A program made the translations under genes and the position numbers. The notes beneath the pieces were generated by a model that was not told where the DNA came from, ran no database searches, and worked only from the letters and a program-made list of their open reading frames with translations. Shown in pieces: positions 1 to 13,627 of a DNA stretch of 64,000 bases (within the stretch, counting starts at the first letter, position 1; each line of letters begins with the position of its first letter). Source of the stretch: Poecilobothrus nobilitatus (taxonomy: Eukaryota > Arthropoda > Insecta > Diptera > Dolichopodidae); assembly GCA_947095535.1 (NCBI GenBank), contig OX352774.1:259629843-259693842 (forward strand), read 5' to 3'.

Positions 1-3000
1 AATTAATTTTTTTTTAAATGGATGAGATAAAAAATAAACAAATAAAAAATTCCAAATAATTAAAAAAAAGAAAAACAAAATTATGTAATTCACGTTGAAA
101 TTTCAAATGTTTTTAACGTGTTAACGATTAAGTAATTTAGCATTGTTGACAATGATTTCTTTATGAGTGTTATTTAGTTCTATGTTATTATTAAAAAAAA
201 AAAAAAAAAATTTTTTAAACTAATTGAGGTTGTTTATCTTAATTGTAGGATAATTTGCGCATTTAATGTTATATTTGTAATAAAAACACAAATTAGAGCT
301 CATAAATTAGACAAACAATACTTTATAAGTCAATTTTGGTTTAAATACGATTTTCAATTGTACTTAATTAAAAAAATGTAAAATCTAATATTACAAAAAT
401 CAATTTTAATTTTTTTAAACTTCTTGCCATATTTTGTTTTTTATTATTTACTTATTTCAAAATTATAAGGTGTCAACAAAATCTTTTTAATTAAATCACA
501 AAAAAAAAAAAAAATCACACTCTAGTTGCATTTAGCTGCTATACAGAGATGAATTGATTCTTAGTCGGCAACTTTGTTTTTATTTTATTCTCGTCTATAA
601 TCTCAAACTTATGCATACTGAAAAACTGCGGAGCTTTACTTCGAGCATCATTATTTGCCACTAGAAATATATTACTTTACCGAATGAATCTTATACCTAT
701 CTTTAGTTCTTAGCGGCAGTAGGGTTGGCAGAATTGACATTATTATAGCAGAAGTAATATAAATTCACAACACGTATAGTAATAAGTGTAGCACATTACA
801 GCTTAAGTAAAAATAGTCTAACATTGAACGATACTTAAATGGCTAACAAGTGATAATTTCTCATAATTAATCATGACATTTGACTAGCAATTCAGATCAA
901 ATGCAATTTTCAGTAGTTGTATGGATGAAGAAGAAGAGACAATATTTCAAAATAATCCAATATCGACCTTGTAATTAATAATTAAATTAATTTAATTTAA
1001 TAAATTTCAGTTGGCAGTAGATAGAAACCTAAAAATTTCTCTAAAACATATAGAATATCTAATGTGTTATCTAATGGATATTTAACATTTTCTACTATCT
1101 AGATATGTCATTGCATAGTCGAACCTTACCAGCGAATCAATGATTAAAGTTCTTTAATTTGATGCTGAACTCAAAATTAATTCCAGTTTATCACTGATAG
1201 ATAATAAATATTATAATCTAATTTCTTCATTATACCTACTGTTTATGTTATATACGCCCACCTAAAATACGCAACTTAAACTCAAAAAATCATAATTTTT
1301 TTTTTAAACATGTTACAATCAATTCATCAATAGATACATTCAATAAGACTACTGTTATTACTTTCTATGTTAAATCAAAAACTTAAAAATATAGGTCAAG
1401 TGCCCTCCTTTAAAAATTTTTTTCTTACATAATTTTAATTATTAGACAGTTTTTTTTTTTTAAAAAAATATGTTTTAAACATAATAATAAAAATAAATTT
1501 TTCAATTAAATTACATAATGTTATGTTAAAACATACTGTTTTACTATACAATAACTTTCAATTTTTAATGGCTTCATTAGTCTCATCATAAAATAAATAT
1601 GTAATTGGTATTTTTTTTTTAACTTGTAATTATTATATCTCATCTCGCCTACAGACTTTCAATCTAATATATACACGTTTTTATTCTTTGAAATATAAAG
1701 AAAAAAATGTTAAACTGTAGGTAAATCATTAAAAAGAAAAATGTTTCTTAGTGATTGAAGAGAATTTAAGGAATCATTAAAAAAAAAAAAAATCGAAACT
1801 TATGAAAATATGTATTTTTTCGATTTAATTAATCTTGATTAAATATTTTTATACAAAAGTCCTAACATATAAGATCAAATTCTATAGTAACAGATACTTC
1901 TGAATAAGGGAACATTAAGAGAGAAGTCTAAATGAAAAAAATAGACAATTTATTGAAAATTAGAAAAAGATGCTCTTATTTTAAAAATTATCATGGCAAC
2001 ATGTAAATTTTACATTTTTGAGAATCATAATTGCCAAAGAATTTCAGTATAACCGGTTAGAATTCATCACGAATTTGTCTATAAGAATTCTTCTGTTAGA
2101 AGATTTGCAGCTAGGTTTCAGATAGAATTACTCAAATTCTAGGCAAAAAAAAAAAATTTCCGAAACAGCCTTCATAAATATCATTTGTAATCTCTTTAGT
2201 ATCATTTACGACTGTATTTAGTAGCATGTCCTAAAGTTTAACTATATTAGGATAAGTCTATCTATGTATACTCCAGATATATATATGAAAAGGTATGCGA
2301 AAATTGGAATACGATGAATAGTTCAGCTGGGAAGTGGTAATATATTGAAAATATATACTATTATTACTATTTAAAAAATTCTTATCAAATGTTATAATCG
2401 AAATTATTCTTCTCAGAATCTTCTTCTTTTTCCAATATCTTATTTTGCCCGTTGTGACATAATCAACATCAATTCACTATTATTGCTATTGATTATAATC
2501 ATAGTAATTATACAACAAAAAATAATAATTTCATTAAACATTATTATTACCCACAGGTAGGTACATATTCACCTATATAATAAACATCTGAAATCACATA
2601 AAATAATTATTTTAAAATCAAAAGATAGATCCCTTCAACGGTACTATTAAGATGTCAATACATTTATGTTGGAAGTGTGTCTCTTACTGTTGATTTAACA
2701 GATAATTATTTTTTTCTTCAAATTTTCTTTTTGTACTACAGTTCTATTGTTTTTTGTTATGGAATAGAATAACCACTTGTTGTTGATGTCAGTCGCTTTA
2801 GTTTTTTTTTTATTTTAGATATTTAAATCAAAAAAAAAATTTATGATTTATTTTTGTTTTATTTTTTTTTTATTATAAATTATGTTAAAAAATACGTTTT
2901 TTTTTCTTAACTATTAATATTTCGGCTAAACGTTTAGAATTATTGTATTTTTCTCTCTAAACATTAAAATCATATGGATTTAATATATAGTTATATGATG

Positions 3001-3283
3001 AATCACATAATAGAAGCTAAGTCGAAGACAATTACAGGATTATCACAATTTTGTAATAATCATTGATGTAATGACAATTTGATTATGTTACGATTATAAC
3101 TATTTATACCAGTTCTACTTTTAAGGTAAAAACTGAGCGTTTGATAGAAAATACGTTAAAATATCAAATGCTTTATGCTAAAAATGCTAAATAGTGTCGA
3201 TAATGTCGGTAAACTTTATTATTTCTTTTCTTAATATTGAAGCATTTTTATAATAATAAAAATTTTACGTCACTTTTGCAAAA
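1..3283. other. AT-rich non-coding stretch
   Basis: No open frame with recognisable protein content is visible on either strand. The stretch is dominated by A/T runs and short microsatellite-like tracts. It could be intergenic or part of a long upstream intron of the hamlet gene; nothing in the sequence decides this. Confidence 0.5.
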
Positions 3284-4570
3284 TTGTTAGTTTTGCTATT
3301 TAAATCCAACATTTTCGGTCGGCGGGTTCGAGTAGCTGCCATACAACTTCTCCGTTTAAATGATAATAACTCAGTGTTTATTGAAGCTAGGAATCTGAAA
3401 TTTAGTAAGGAGGTGTCGAGTTACATGCCAACAACTTTTGTAAAATTTGGTTGGTCTAGAGCAGCCGGTTCAGACTTCTTGCACCTCTTGGAACCTAATG
3501 AAGCTAGGAGTCTGAAATCTTGCAAATGATGATCAAGTTTTATGGCAACAACTTCTACAAAATTTGGTTGTGCTGGTGCGACGGGTTCGGGTAGCTGCCA
3601 TACAAAATCTCTTTTTAAATGAAAAGAACTCAGTGTCCGTCCGCACGATAACTCAAAAAATAGAGGAGCTAGGAGGCTGAAAAATTTTTTACGTCACTTT
3701 TGTAAAATTGTTAGTTTTGCTATTTAACTCCAGCATTTTCTGTCCCCGGGTTCGGGTAGCTGCCATACAACGTCTTTCTTTAAATAGAAATAACCCAGTG
3801 TCTGTTCAATCTAGGTATCTGCAATTTTGCGAATGATGATCAAGTTTTATGGCAACAACTTCTGCAAAATTTGGTTGTGGTGGTGCGACGGGTTCGGGTA
3901 GCTGCCATACAACTTCTCTTTTTAAATGAAAATAACTCAGTGTCCGTCCGCACGATAACTCAAAAAATAAAGGAGTTAGGAGGCTGAATTTTTTTTTTAC
4001 GTCACTTTTACAAAATTGTTAGTTTTGCTATTTAACTCCAGCATTTGCGGCCGCCGGGTTCGAGTAGCTGCCATACAACTTCTTTCTTTAAATGGAAATA
4101 ACCCAGTGTCTATTCAATCTAGGTATCTGAAATTTTGCAAATGATGATCGAGTTTTATGGCAACAACTTCTGTAAAATTTTGTTGTGATGATATGACAGG
4201 TTCGGATAGTTGCCATACAACTTCTCTTTTTAAATGAAAATAACTCAGTGTCTATTGAAGCTAGCTATCTGAAATTTAGTGAAAAAGTGTCGTGTTGCAT
4301 GCCAAAAACTTTTGTAAAATTTGAATGATCTAAAGCAGCCGGTTGAGGCTTTTTGCATTTCTTGGAACTTAATGAAGCTAGGCGCAATAGATTCGGGTAG
4401 CTATCATACAACTCCACAATTTACATAAATATATCTCTGTAGTTCGGTACTAAAACTCTGAATGTTTTTAAAAGATGATCAAGTTTTATAGAAACAGGAT
4501 ATATTACGTTCATACGGGTATCCCAGAGTTGACACAGTCTACTCTACTGCACTCTTCCTCGTTTCTTTTC
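3284..4570 (+). repeat. Tandem array of a dispersed repeat family (family A)
   Basis: A recurring block containing TAGCTGCCATACAACTTCT begins at 3333, 3592, 3757, 3899, 4065 and 4207, with a diverged further copy near 4396. From the second block on, spacing alternates between about 165 and 142 bp, so the working unit is a ~308 bp dimer. Each unit also carries TTTTATGGCAACAACTTCTG and AATAACTCAGTGTC blocks. The array ends at an AGAGTTGACACAGTC...ACTCTTCCTCG block that is also found near 48.6 kb (reversed) and 54.4 kb. Short open frames inside it are by-products of the repeat. It is the same family as the element at 30.4-31.6 kb, in the opposite orientation. Confidence 0.8.
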
Positions 4571-5929
4571 AACCTGAAAAAAAGAATTTTCAAAAAATTC
4601 AGAACCACCATCTTCTGTCTATTCTCTCCTTTTTTATTAAAAACACAACTTTTAAAAATTCATCTTTTCAAATGCACACGGTCATAATTATACTTTTGTT
4701 TGTACGCACGGACAGATGTTTTTTACCAAAAATTGGTTCTTGTCTAGGATATAATTATTAAAAACTTAAAGATAACTTATAGTAGTTGATATATGCAATA
4801 TTAAGCATTAGAATTAGTAGAAATTAAATTTAAAAAATAAAAATTTTAATTTCCTGAGACGTGGTAAAACAGACTTTAAAATTTAGAAGCATAATAAACC
4901 CATTGTGCGGCATATGAACGGTGCATACGTTTCTCAGTACATATTCTTCAGAAAGATTATCAGAAATTCGATATTTAAAGATGAATCTGCTTATGAATAA
5001 ACGTTTTCCGATGAATTCGACTCCTTAACACCCTGTAAAAGTTGAATCGTTAAGTGCCACTCAATTTTTATTTGTTGTCAAAATTCCAATAATTGTTTAA
5101 TCTGTATATTTATTTTATTTTTACAAATGTCAGAAAACTTATGACAGTTTCCGCCAAATCACAAATTTTAAATTTTAATAAAAATGAAAAACAAAGAATG
5201 ACAAAATTTAAGTTTCTGAATAATTAATTCAGTTAAAATTAATATTCCAAACTTTTAATTACCAATATTGGTACTTTTTATCAATTGGTAAAATAAAATA
5301 CTCTATTGTTGTACGTTAAACTATGGTAAATTTATTTAAGTTTAAAATTTTCTAAAAATACTAAAAGTTTAAAGTTTCAGGGAATAATTTTCCATTTAGT
5401 TTTTATATACAAAATTCTATACAATAAATAGAAATAAATCGAAATAAGTAAAAATAAAATCTTTGGAAAATATTAATGAAGAGAAAAGTAAGGTTAGGAT
5501 TAAATTTTTTTATATATACAAAATATTTTCGGTTTTGTCCAATCAATTATTTATGAAAGTTTTAATAAATTTTATAAATAAAAAACTGAAATAGATTTTA
5601 AACTTAAAATATTCATAAGCTAAAATAAATTTTATATTGTTGTATTATTTAGCTATTTGAATATGATCTGACCGGCATTTGAACTGGCATGTTTCTCTTT
5701 TGAATGAAGCATTTCATTAGAATATTCTTAGTCTCAGTTAGATTATTTTTAGTTAAACTAATTATTTCAAGTTATCCATTCAACTTTTCTAAGAATTTTA
5801 AAATAGAATCTAATTAGGTAGAATGAAAAGCAAAGATAATAAAAACATATTTAGAATTATAATTTGCAACCAAAATTTCTTAAGTTTCCTTATAATTTTT
5901 TATTTAAGAAAAATCTAAAAAATCAAAAG
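4571..5929. other. Non-coding stretch, nothing recognised
   Basis: AT-rich sequence without a supported gene, hairpin or repeat unit. Parts near 4.7 kb (ACGCACGGACAGATG) resemble the polypyrimidine/GGACGG signature of family A and may be the diverged end of that element. Confidence 0.4.
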
Positions 5930-6480
5930 ACGCTTTCTTCAATTTTAAGGAAACCTCTAATCTAAACCATTTAAAACTATCTGTTCAGATTGCTGAATTA
6001 GAGGTGTCAGAAAATAGCAAATTTTTAATTTTAAACCTCCAATAGTTCTTAAATAGAGGATCAAATCAAAAGTTTTGGGATATATGAGGGAAGCAAACTC
6101 TTGCAAAAATTTGTTATCACATAACGGTAAATTTAAATACTAAATTGCAAAAAATTGTATAATTTTTATATTGATTTATAAAACTAAAAAAAAATAAAAT
6201 CCTGTCGTTTGGCTTTTTTGAATTGAAAAAGTATTAAGCAGAACCTATAGGATACACTAAAATAGAGCTTCTTTAAACTTAGCGGGGCTACAGCTGCATT
6301 ATAGAAGGAGCTACATAAAAAAAAAAATTTTTTTTAACTTATTCATGGTTGGAATTTCGTTGTTCTATCTAAACAGTGCATAATTTTATATACAAATACA
6401 CGGACTGACAGGCGGACGACGGATAGAGTGTAACTAATAAGCATAATTTTCAATTTTTTTTTAAAGTGCTAAAAATATGC
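5930..6480 (+). repeat. Dispersed repeat family B, copy 1
   Basis: Shares an ordered set of blocks with 20.1-20.87 kb and 47.16-47.88 kb: a GAGGTGTCAGAAAATAGCAA block, a CACATAACGGTAAATTTAAA block, AAGCAGAACCTA, a GGGGCTACAGCTGCATTAT block, ACGGACTGACAGGCGGACG and finally a GTAACTAATAAGCATAATTTTC...GTGCTAAAAATATG end. No coding capacity is visible. The shared right-hand end suggests a defined terminus. It resembles a non-autonomous transposon, but its class cannot be set from these copies. Confidence 0.75.
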
Positions 6481-9205
6481 GCATGGAAGTACTATTTTTT
6501 TTTTTTAAAACCATTATTTGAGGATATTTGAGTAAGAAAAACTTTAAGGTTTTCCCCTTACAGCATCCTTTACTACATAAATGTTCTAACAACTGTTGAT
6601 GTAAACTTCCAAAGAGAAAAGGATATTTATATATCCTCGATTATTATTCTATAAAGGTCGCATTCACATTGCGAAGGGTCGCATTGTTGACATCAATATT
6701 TTTAACATTATCAACACTAAATATTATTTTTATTGACGTTTCCATTTTCGGAAATGTGATTGTGTGTGTGTGTACATAAAATTAATTTCCAAATTTATAA
6801 TTCAATAATTTTGTTTATAGCAAAAAAAATTTTAATCCTTTAAAAAATATTTTATTACCTACCTTTTTGTTGGGTTGATGAAATTTCAAATTGAAGCAGG
6901 TAAATTGATGTTGAAAAATACAACATGACAAATTTTGGTGGCTCTCTGGAAAGCATTATTAAGTTTTTAGGCAAGCAGGATGAAACGCAAAAAAAAAAAA
7001 AGTTGCATTGTTGATATAGTGACAGGTTCGGACAAGACCTATCAAATTAATTTGTCTTTTACATGTTACAGTTTAACAACAACTTATTTCGTTAAATATA
7101 TATATATTTTACTACTCGTGTTTTAAAACTCACTATAGTATAAATTAAAACTTTCTTTCCATCACCGATTTTCTCGTCAGTTATTACTTGAGTTAACTGA
7201 AATTTTAAGTTATAATTAACAAAAGCAAGAGTTTTCTACTCCTAAATCTTAAAAAAACTGAAAGCAAAAATCTTATAAAGTTTTTATAAACATTAAATAA
7301 ATTTTGTTGATTCTAAAAATGTAGACAAATGCATTTAGATAAGAATTAAAAATTATGATCTAAAAATTTCAAACCAATTGAAAAGATTTTCAACTTTTTC
7401 AACTCAAAAGATTGTTTTTTTTTTCAACCAAAAATATTTTATTTTTTAAGGTCAAACTACATAGCATTTATTAGCCACTGTTTATGTTTACCATTGTAAT
7501 AAAATATAGCAAAAAGACACTTGCAATTAACTTTGTAGTTAATAAAAACAAAATTTAAGATAAAAAAAAAATAGACAAACAAAATATTTTCTAGACCACA
7601 ACATTTTTTTTTTATTTTTTTTTATTATTGCGCAATTTTTAATAATTGCAAAATACAATAAATCGCTTCCACTAGATCTGTATGAAAATCTGTTGTAATA
7701 TTCTTAAATAAAAATTTAGCACTTTGTCTTAAGATAATCTACACTTCATTTAAAATGATTTAGTTAAATAAAATATCGTCAAAATGATTGCCAAAAATAA
7801 TATTCTATAAATTAAATGAGTAATTACTTAGATCTTAAAAAAGATTCTTAAAAATTATTTCAAAAAACAACAAAAAATTTCTAAAAAAAAAATAAAAATC
7901 ATATAAGGCCCTTAATTTTTCAAAACAACAAAGAAACAGAAAAAATTGCAAATTTAATAAATACTTTCTTTCTTTTTGATCTATCGATATTTTACAATTA
8001 AGGCCAGATTTGAAAAAGTTACTGGATGGAGATTAGGTTAAGGTTATCTTACGATTTTGTTATATAATATATGTACATGAAAGCCTAAATATTCTTTAGA
8101 TGTTAGTTTATTTCAATTTTTGTCATTAAATTAATAACAATTTTTGCGTCTCAATCGGATATACAAATCTATAAAACAAATGTATCATAAAATTAGCACC
8201 GCCTGTCAGACAAACTAAATAGAAAAACTGTTGTTACCATTTTCTCAATTGCCACGTTATCACAAATTACTGCTGATCAAATCAAAAAAAAAAAAAAGAA
8301 GAAAACCTGAAAACGCTACAAAAAAAAAAATTGTTTGTAGTAAACGGTTCCCACAGTGAGCAGTTGATTTTTTAATATTTTTAAAACAATACTACCTAAT
8401 TTTAATTAAATTAGTTTTGTTATTTTTTTGTTCCCTTCCATTTTTATAAATTCTATTTTTATATCTGTTTCATTTTTTATTTTCATAATAATAACAAAAA
8501 AAAAATTTGACTTGGAACCCATTAAAATAATAAAAAACAACAAAATTCTGTTTAGGATTAAACTATTAAATGGTTGAAATTGAAACAAGGGCACGCGATT
8601 TTAACAAGATTCTCTTCAATTTTCAATTAAATTTTATATTATGATGTAACTAGCTATATGTAGTATATAAGTATGTACATAGATACATATTTTTCCATCC
8701 CATTGTTAATTTTAATTTTAAATTGACAAATTATTGCATAATAACATTTAAAATTTTTCTTGTAACAAACTGGTATCATTTATAAGTAGGTAATAAAAAT
8801 TGAATTGATTTAAATGGTTTTGTTTTGTTTTTTTTGTGTAATGATTTGAGATCTAGAAATCTAGAAGTTTTATGCCTTCTTGCTGCCAATTTGTTCTCTA
8901 ACAATATATTGTTATTATTAGTAAAAGACATACCTATTAAATTTTATGTTTACTTTGAGAACTTTGACAAAACGGTGCTAATTACTTTTTTATGCAATTT
9001 TTTTTTTTTTTTAATATAAATTTACTATCAGACAAATCATTTCTGATAATACACTTAGAAGCAATTAAATAATAGCGTATTAAAAAAATAAAACAATCTT
9101 AGTATATTATTCGACAAGACAACTTGTACTAACAAAAATGACCTACTAAAATTAATTAAAGATGCATTTTGGAATTACATCAAAAAAGTATTGAGCCTTT
9201 CCATC
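6481..9205. other. Non-coding AT-rich stretch
   Basis: Long A and T runs, a (TA)n-type tract near 7.1 kb and no protein-like frame. Open frames near 8.4-9.0 kb are low-complexity translations rich in F, L, I and N and are not supported as genes. Confidence 0.45.
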
Positions 9206-9605
9206 ACCTTTTTTTTTATGAGGGTTGGTGGGAAAACTTGAAAATCACCAACAGGAACTGCACGTGCTTCCTCAGGGTAGTATTGGACTCTAACAAACAA
9301 AACCACTCCCCTTTTAAAACCAAACTTTAGGATGGAACCTTTAATACAAACGTACAGTTTGGTTTTGGGTATACGGATGTGGGAAGGATAATTGGGGAAA
9401 TTGGAATTAGGAAATTTGGATTATGGGGGATAGGTAGGAAAATTTGGAGGGATATTTTGAAGAAAGATATTAATATTCTTCTTAAACTTAAGTAAATCGT
9501 ACACATATTAATTACCAACTTTAGGGAACACATGCGATGGTATATGGTTCCACAAACGGCGCATGACAAACGAATTTCCATAAGCTGTATTTCGCCATCT
9601 TGATA
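9206..9605 (-). pseudogene. LINE (non-LTR retrotransposon) C-terminal remnant, family C
   Basis: Read on the minus strand, the segment 9,470-9,600 translates as YGNSFVMRRLWNHIPSHVFP followed by a KFKKNIN-like stretch. This matches the characteristic C-terminal end of jockey/CR1-type LINE polyproteins (YxxSFxxRxxxLWNxLPxxVF...FK). The following sequence (towards lower coordinates) is a 3' tail region carrying GAGGAAGCACGTGCAGTTCC. Local base composition is clearly more GC-rich than the surroundings, as expected for an insertion. Frame breaks make it non-functional. A related fragment lies at 13.4-13.6 kb and a tail-only fragment at 16.1 kb. The clade is inferred from motif memory only. Confidence 0.6.
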
Positions 9606-9959
9606 ATTCTACATGGTAGGACTGAGCTTCTGTTGCCCTCGTTGTTTCTCGTTGGAAAATTTTGAGTGGAGGCAACTGGTGCAAAATCTGGCGTATAGTT
9701 CTTGTGAAATAAAAGTACTAATAATTTATTTTGATAATTTTGAACAGATGTTCAACAAATTTTTTGACCTACAGTGCAAAAGCACATTTTTTCTATCAAT
9801 TAAATTAATTTGCTGAATAAATTCATAATCTGTAATTTTTTAAATGTAATTTATTTGACGTTTATTAAGAAATGACAAATACTTTGGTTAATGACTTGAT
9901 AACTCCAACTGAGACTGTAAATCATACCAAAATTGCTCAAAATTGTTTTTTTCTTTTAT

Positions 9960-10730
9960 TAAAATTTTATATACATTACATAAGTATAGTTGCAGAATTA
10001 ATTCAAGGAAATAGAGCAACGTTTGTGAGAAATACCAAGCTGCAGAATTTGCGGTCCTGCGTGAAAAGTATCCTAATATATTATGGTTACGAGATCTGGC
10101 TAAATTTCGGATATTAATGAAAAAAAATTTTTTTGAATAAAACAATGTGACCAAACATCAAACGTTAGGGTTTCTCATAACCTAAATTGTAATACTAGAA
10201 AATTATTTTTTGTAAAAAAATTTTTTTTGTAAATTAAATAAAGAAAAAATTAACTTCGAGCGCTACAACAGATTACAGTCATTGATAAATAAATGCCTTA
10301 GAATAATATGTATATGTATATTCTATCCTACAACAATCATGAATAAAGATTTAAGGAACATGGCAGGAGAACAAGCAACAGTGCATAAAATAAGAAAATG
10401 AAAATGAAGGTGGATATAGCCATATGCTATGAAAACACCAAGAAACCATAGCAAGAATGGATAGAGCATACGCTATCAATACACCAAGGAAACATAGCAA
10501 GAATTCCTTTGAACGGAATCCACAAAGCTTCAGAAAACGTGGTCGACCAATTAACACCTAGACTAGAATAATTACAATGGAATTTAAATCGATAGGTATA
10601 GTCTTAAATCGATAGGTATAAACAACACCTGAAAGAGTTCGATAGAAATGTCTAGTAGAAAACATAGTCCTTCCAAAAGAAGTAAGGAAGAAAATCATAG
10701 TTGCAGAATCAGAATTAATTTAACTGATAA
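9960..10730 (+). pseudogene. Degenerate LINE reverse-transcriptase C-terminus
   Basis: At 9,990-10,110 one frame reads TKLQNLRSCVKSILIYYGYEIW, matching the TKLxxFNxCVKSxLLYGxExW motif that follows the reverse-transcriptase domain of many LINEs. From about 10,290 the reading continues in broken frames as CLRIICI...MNKDLRNMAGEQ, HKIRKxKxRWI, HML and then RNPQSFRKRGRPINT near 10,510-10,560. These are the IRRRKWRWIGH and WNPQGKRKRGRPxxTW blocks of the LINE C-terminal tail. Several TGG codons have become TGA and at least two frameshifts are present, so this is a dead copy. It differs from the minus-strand LINE just to its left. Confidence 0.65.
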
Positions 10731-13360
10731 TGTTAGAGCTTAACTTATCATGTATGATCTCATAGGCAGTTACGTTAATATTTCTATTAATCTTTTGTCA
10801 AAAAATTTTAAAACCAAAGCGACAATGAATAATAATTATCAAATTATCAAATATACATAAGTATACCGCAGCATTTTAACACTTTTACTTGTTTTTTTAA
10901 TATTTTTAATATAAAAGAGAAAATCTTTTTAATCTATGTGTTCAGTATAATTTAAACAAAATACTTTAGGGACATACATTTAACCAAAGTTCAACAAAAT
11001 AAACATTTATTTTACGGGAACAAAAAAACAATTTGTGAATAAAAAAGTTAGAAAATTTAGAAAATTTTATAGAAAAGTTTTAAAAATATCAAAAATTAAT
11101 TTTATTCCAGAACCAAAAGAGTTATTGATGGATCACAGTAACAATTTATAATTTTTTTTTTTTTATTCTATTCTTCCCTAACAGAGAATGCAAATCTCTT
11201 CATCGAACTGTTTTTATAACTTTGTATTATGCTGAGCCTTATAAATATTTTTTAGACTCGGTCAAATTCTTTTCATTTTCCCACAAAGAACAACAAAAAC
11301 AGAAATGCTAAAAATATACCTTCCATCTTTGTTCTCCTCTGCGAACTCAATTTGAGGACATCTTTCAAGAGTTACTCACCTTTCTAAATGTGTTTGTAAT
11401 TCGATTAGTAGTTCTACTTTTTATTTCTGTTTCATAAGGTTTTTGATTAATTAAGGACCATCGCACATTTTTTATGAAATTCTTAACTATTTTGCCAATT
11501 GTTTACATTAAACTTTAAACAATAGAAAACCAATATATGAAAATAATCTTTTTATACTTTACAAAAATTGTCATCGTAAAGTTTTTGGCATTTTTTTAAT
11601 ATTTAAGATAATTTTACAATATTATATGATACAAATCATTAATTTTTCGTTATTTAATTTTTTAAACATTATATTATTGTATAATGTACAAAAAGAAGGA
11701 AGGAAATGATACTGAACCGATCAAAAATACCATTAAAATAGGTATAAAATAAATATTGAAATTTTGAATCTGTCGGATAAAAATTAAAAATACTTTATGG
11801 TTATTTCAAATAAAGCGTAATATGTAATAGAGCGTAATACAAAAAAAAAAAATGTGTATCTTAAAAAGAATCTTAAAAAATTAAAAAAAAAAATTAAAGA
11901 AAAAATGAAATGTACATAAGTTTTCTAAATTTATTCGTATATTTTTCTAATGAATCACACACAAATCAGCATAGAAATTAACATAAACTTTTATACATAC
12001 GAATATAGATTTAAAATAAAAAAATTTTTTTTTTAATTACAAATCAATTTTAAAAAATCAGATTTAAAATCAAAGAAATATAAAAAAAAAAAAAAAAGTC
12101 AAAAATGTTTCCAATCATCAATTTTCCTTTTCAATCACTTTAGGTAATAATCAATCAGCCATGGATAAAATTACTTTAAATTTTTTGGTTTTTTTAAGAA
12201 AAATTTTCTCACGATTTGATTTAAATTCACCTAATGTTTTTTTTTTTTTTTTATTCCTTTCTTCGCGTTTTTTTTTTTTTTCTTAATTTTATTCTACCTG
12301 TAATTTCAGTAATTCACCATTATTTTAATTTTCTTTTCTTATTTTTAAATAATTTTGTTTTAACAAATTGCTTCACCTAATTGAAATCACCTAAATTAGT
12401 TCAAATTTAATGCTAGCAAATATTGTTAATTATAATAAAAAAAAAAAATTTGTTTTTAATTGCAGTTTTTTTGTTTTTTTTTTTAAATATTTACAAATAG
12501 AATACAAAATTAAGTAAATTTTTTTAAAATTAATTAGCTATGTTTAAAACAAACTTCAAAAGCCTAATAAAAATAATTGTATTTTTTTTTTTTTTAATTT
12601 AAAACTCTTTAAAATACAAAGTAAATTATTAAAATCAGTATAGAGATGAAACGCTGAAGGAGGCGAACAGATCATTGAGCAGGAAAGCATAACGGGTCGC
12701 AAGATTTAAGTATAACATCAGGCATAAGTTCGCCCTCCTAAAATAACAACAACAACAAGAAATCAATATTTATATTACGTTTTTTTGCATTTCCACAAAT
12801 ATAAGAGCACATTTAAAATTTATTTAAATTATATGCTATCAAATTCTTGACATCTGGACCAAAAACTTCAAAGAAGTCATCAATCTTTACATATCATAGG
12901 ATCTATAAAGTTCAAACTTGAACACAAAACAACTTAAATATAATTCCAAACATTTTGTCATAACCATTCATAATAATGTTAAATTTTTTAAATATAGAAT
13001 GAAAGTTGAATAGGTTTTACCCAAATGATAAGTGCAGCATTCACAAAAATTTATTCAAAAAAATATTCTCAAGTGTGTTTCATTAGTTTCAACAAAAGCG
13101 GTATCAAAAGAAAAATCTTAAGAGTTAATTTGTAACTATACAAATGAGGTTCCAATTTCCGGAATTAAAAACACGAGAACATTCAACACGATAACATAAA
13201 AGAGGTGGAAGTGCACCAAAAAAAAACAACGTAGACGATTTAATTAGACAAAAAGGTTCATTGGAAATTGTTTTCTGAGTTTTCTTAACTCACATCGAAA
13301 TATTGGAGCTTTATCTCTCTTTTATAGATATCTTGTAGATAATGACACTTCTTCTATCGA
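10731..13360. other. Non-coding stretch with one retroposon-like tail
   Basis: Mostly AT-rich filler with long A/T runs. One GC-richer patch at 12,645-12,760 holds an inverted GGAGGCGAAC/GTTCGCCCTCC pair followed by an AACAACAACAACAAG tail, which looks like the 3' end of a retroposon. Around 11.3 kb there is a moderately complex patch with no recognised identity. Confidence 0.45.
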
Positions 13361-13627
13361 ATTGAAATCAATAATGTCTTACTTAAACAATTCCAACGCA
13401 ACACTCGGGGAGCCTCAAGTGCTCATTTCTACACCGTGGAAATTCCTAGGTGGTTTAAATCTGGTTATGGAAACTCTTTTATTGTGTGAACCGCTAAAAT
13501 GTGGAACATGCGTTCATCCAACGTGTTCCCCTCTAATACAAATGGTCCATTATACAATTTGCAACTTTTCAAAACGAACCTATTCTAAATTAAATAAAAT
13601 TTCAGTTAAAAACCATTAAATGCAAAA
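13361..13627 (+). pseudogene. LINE C-terminal remnant, family C, second copy
   Basis: In the frame that includes 13,470-13,570 the reading is YGNSFIV, then TAKMWNM, SSNVFPSNTNG and LQLFKTNLF. This parallels the 9.2-9.6 kb copy and the SFxxRTxxLWNxLPxxVFPxxxNxxxFKxN signature of jockey/CR1-like LINEs. An overlapping frame is open for 85 residues, but its product is only an off-frame reading. A stop interrupts the LINE frame after IV. The 44 bp at its 3' end recur identically at 14,645-14,688. Confidence 0.55.
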
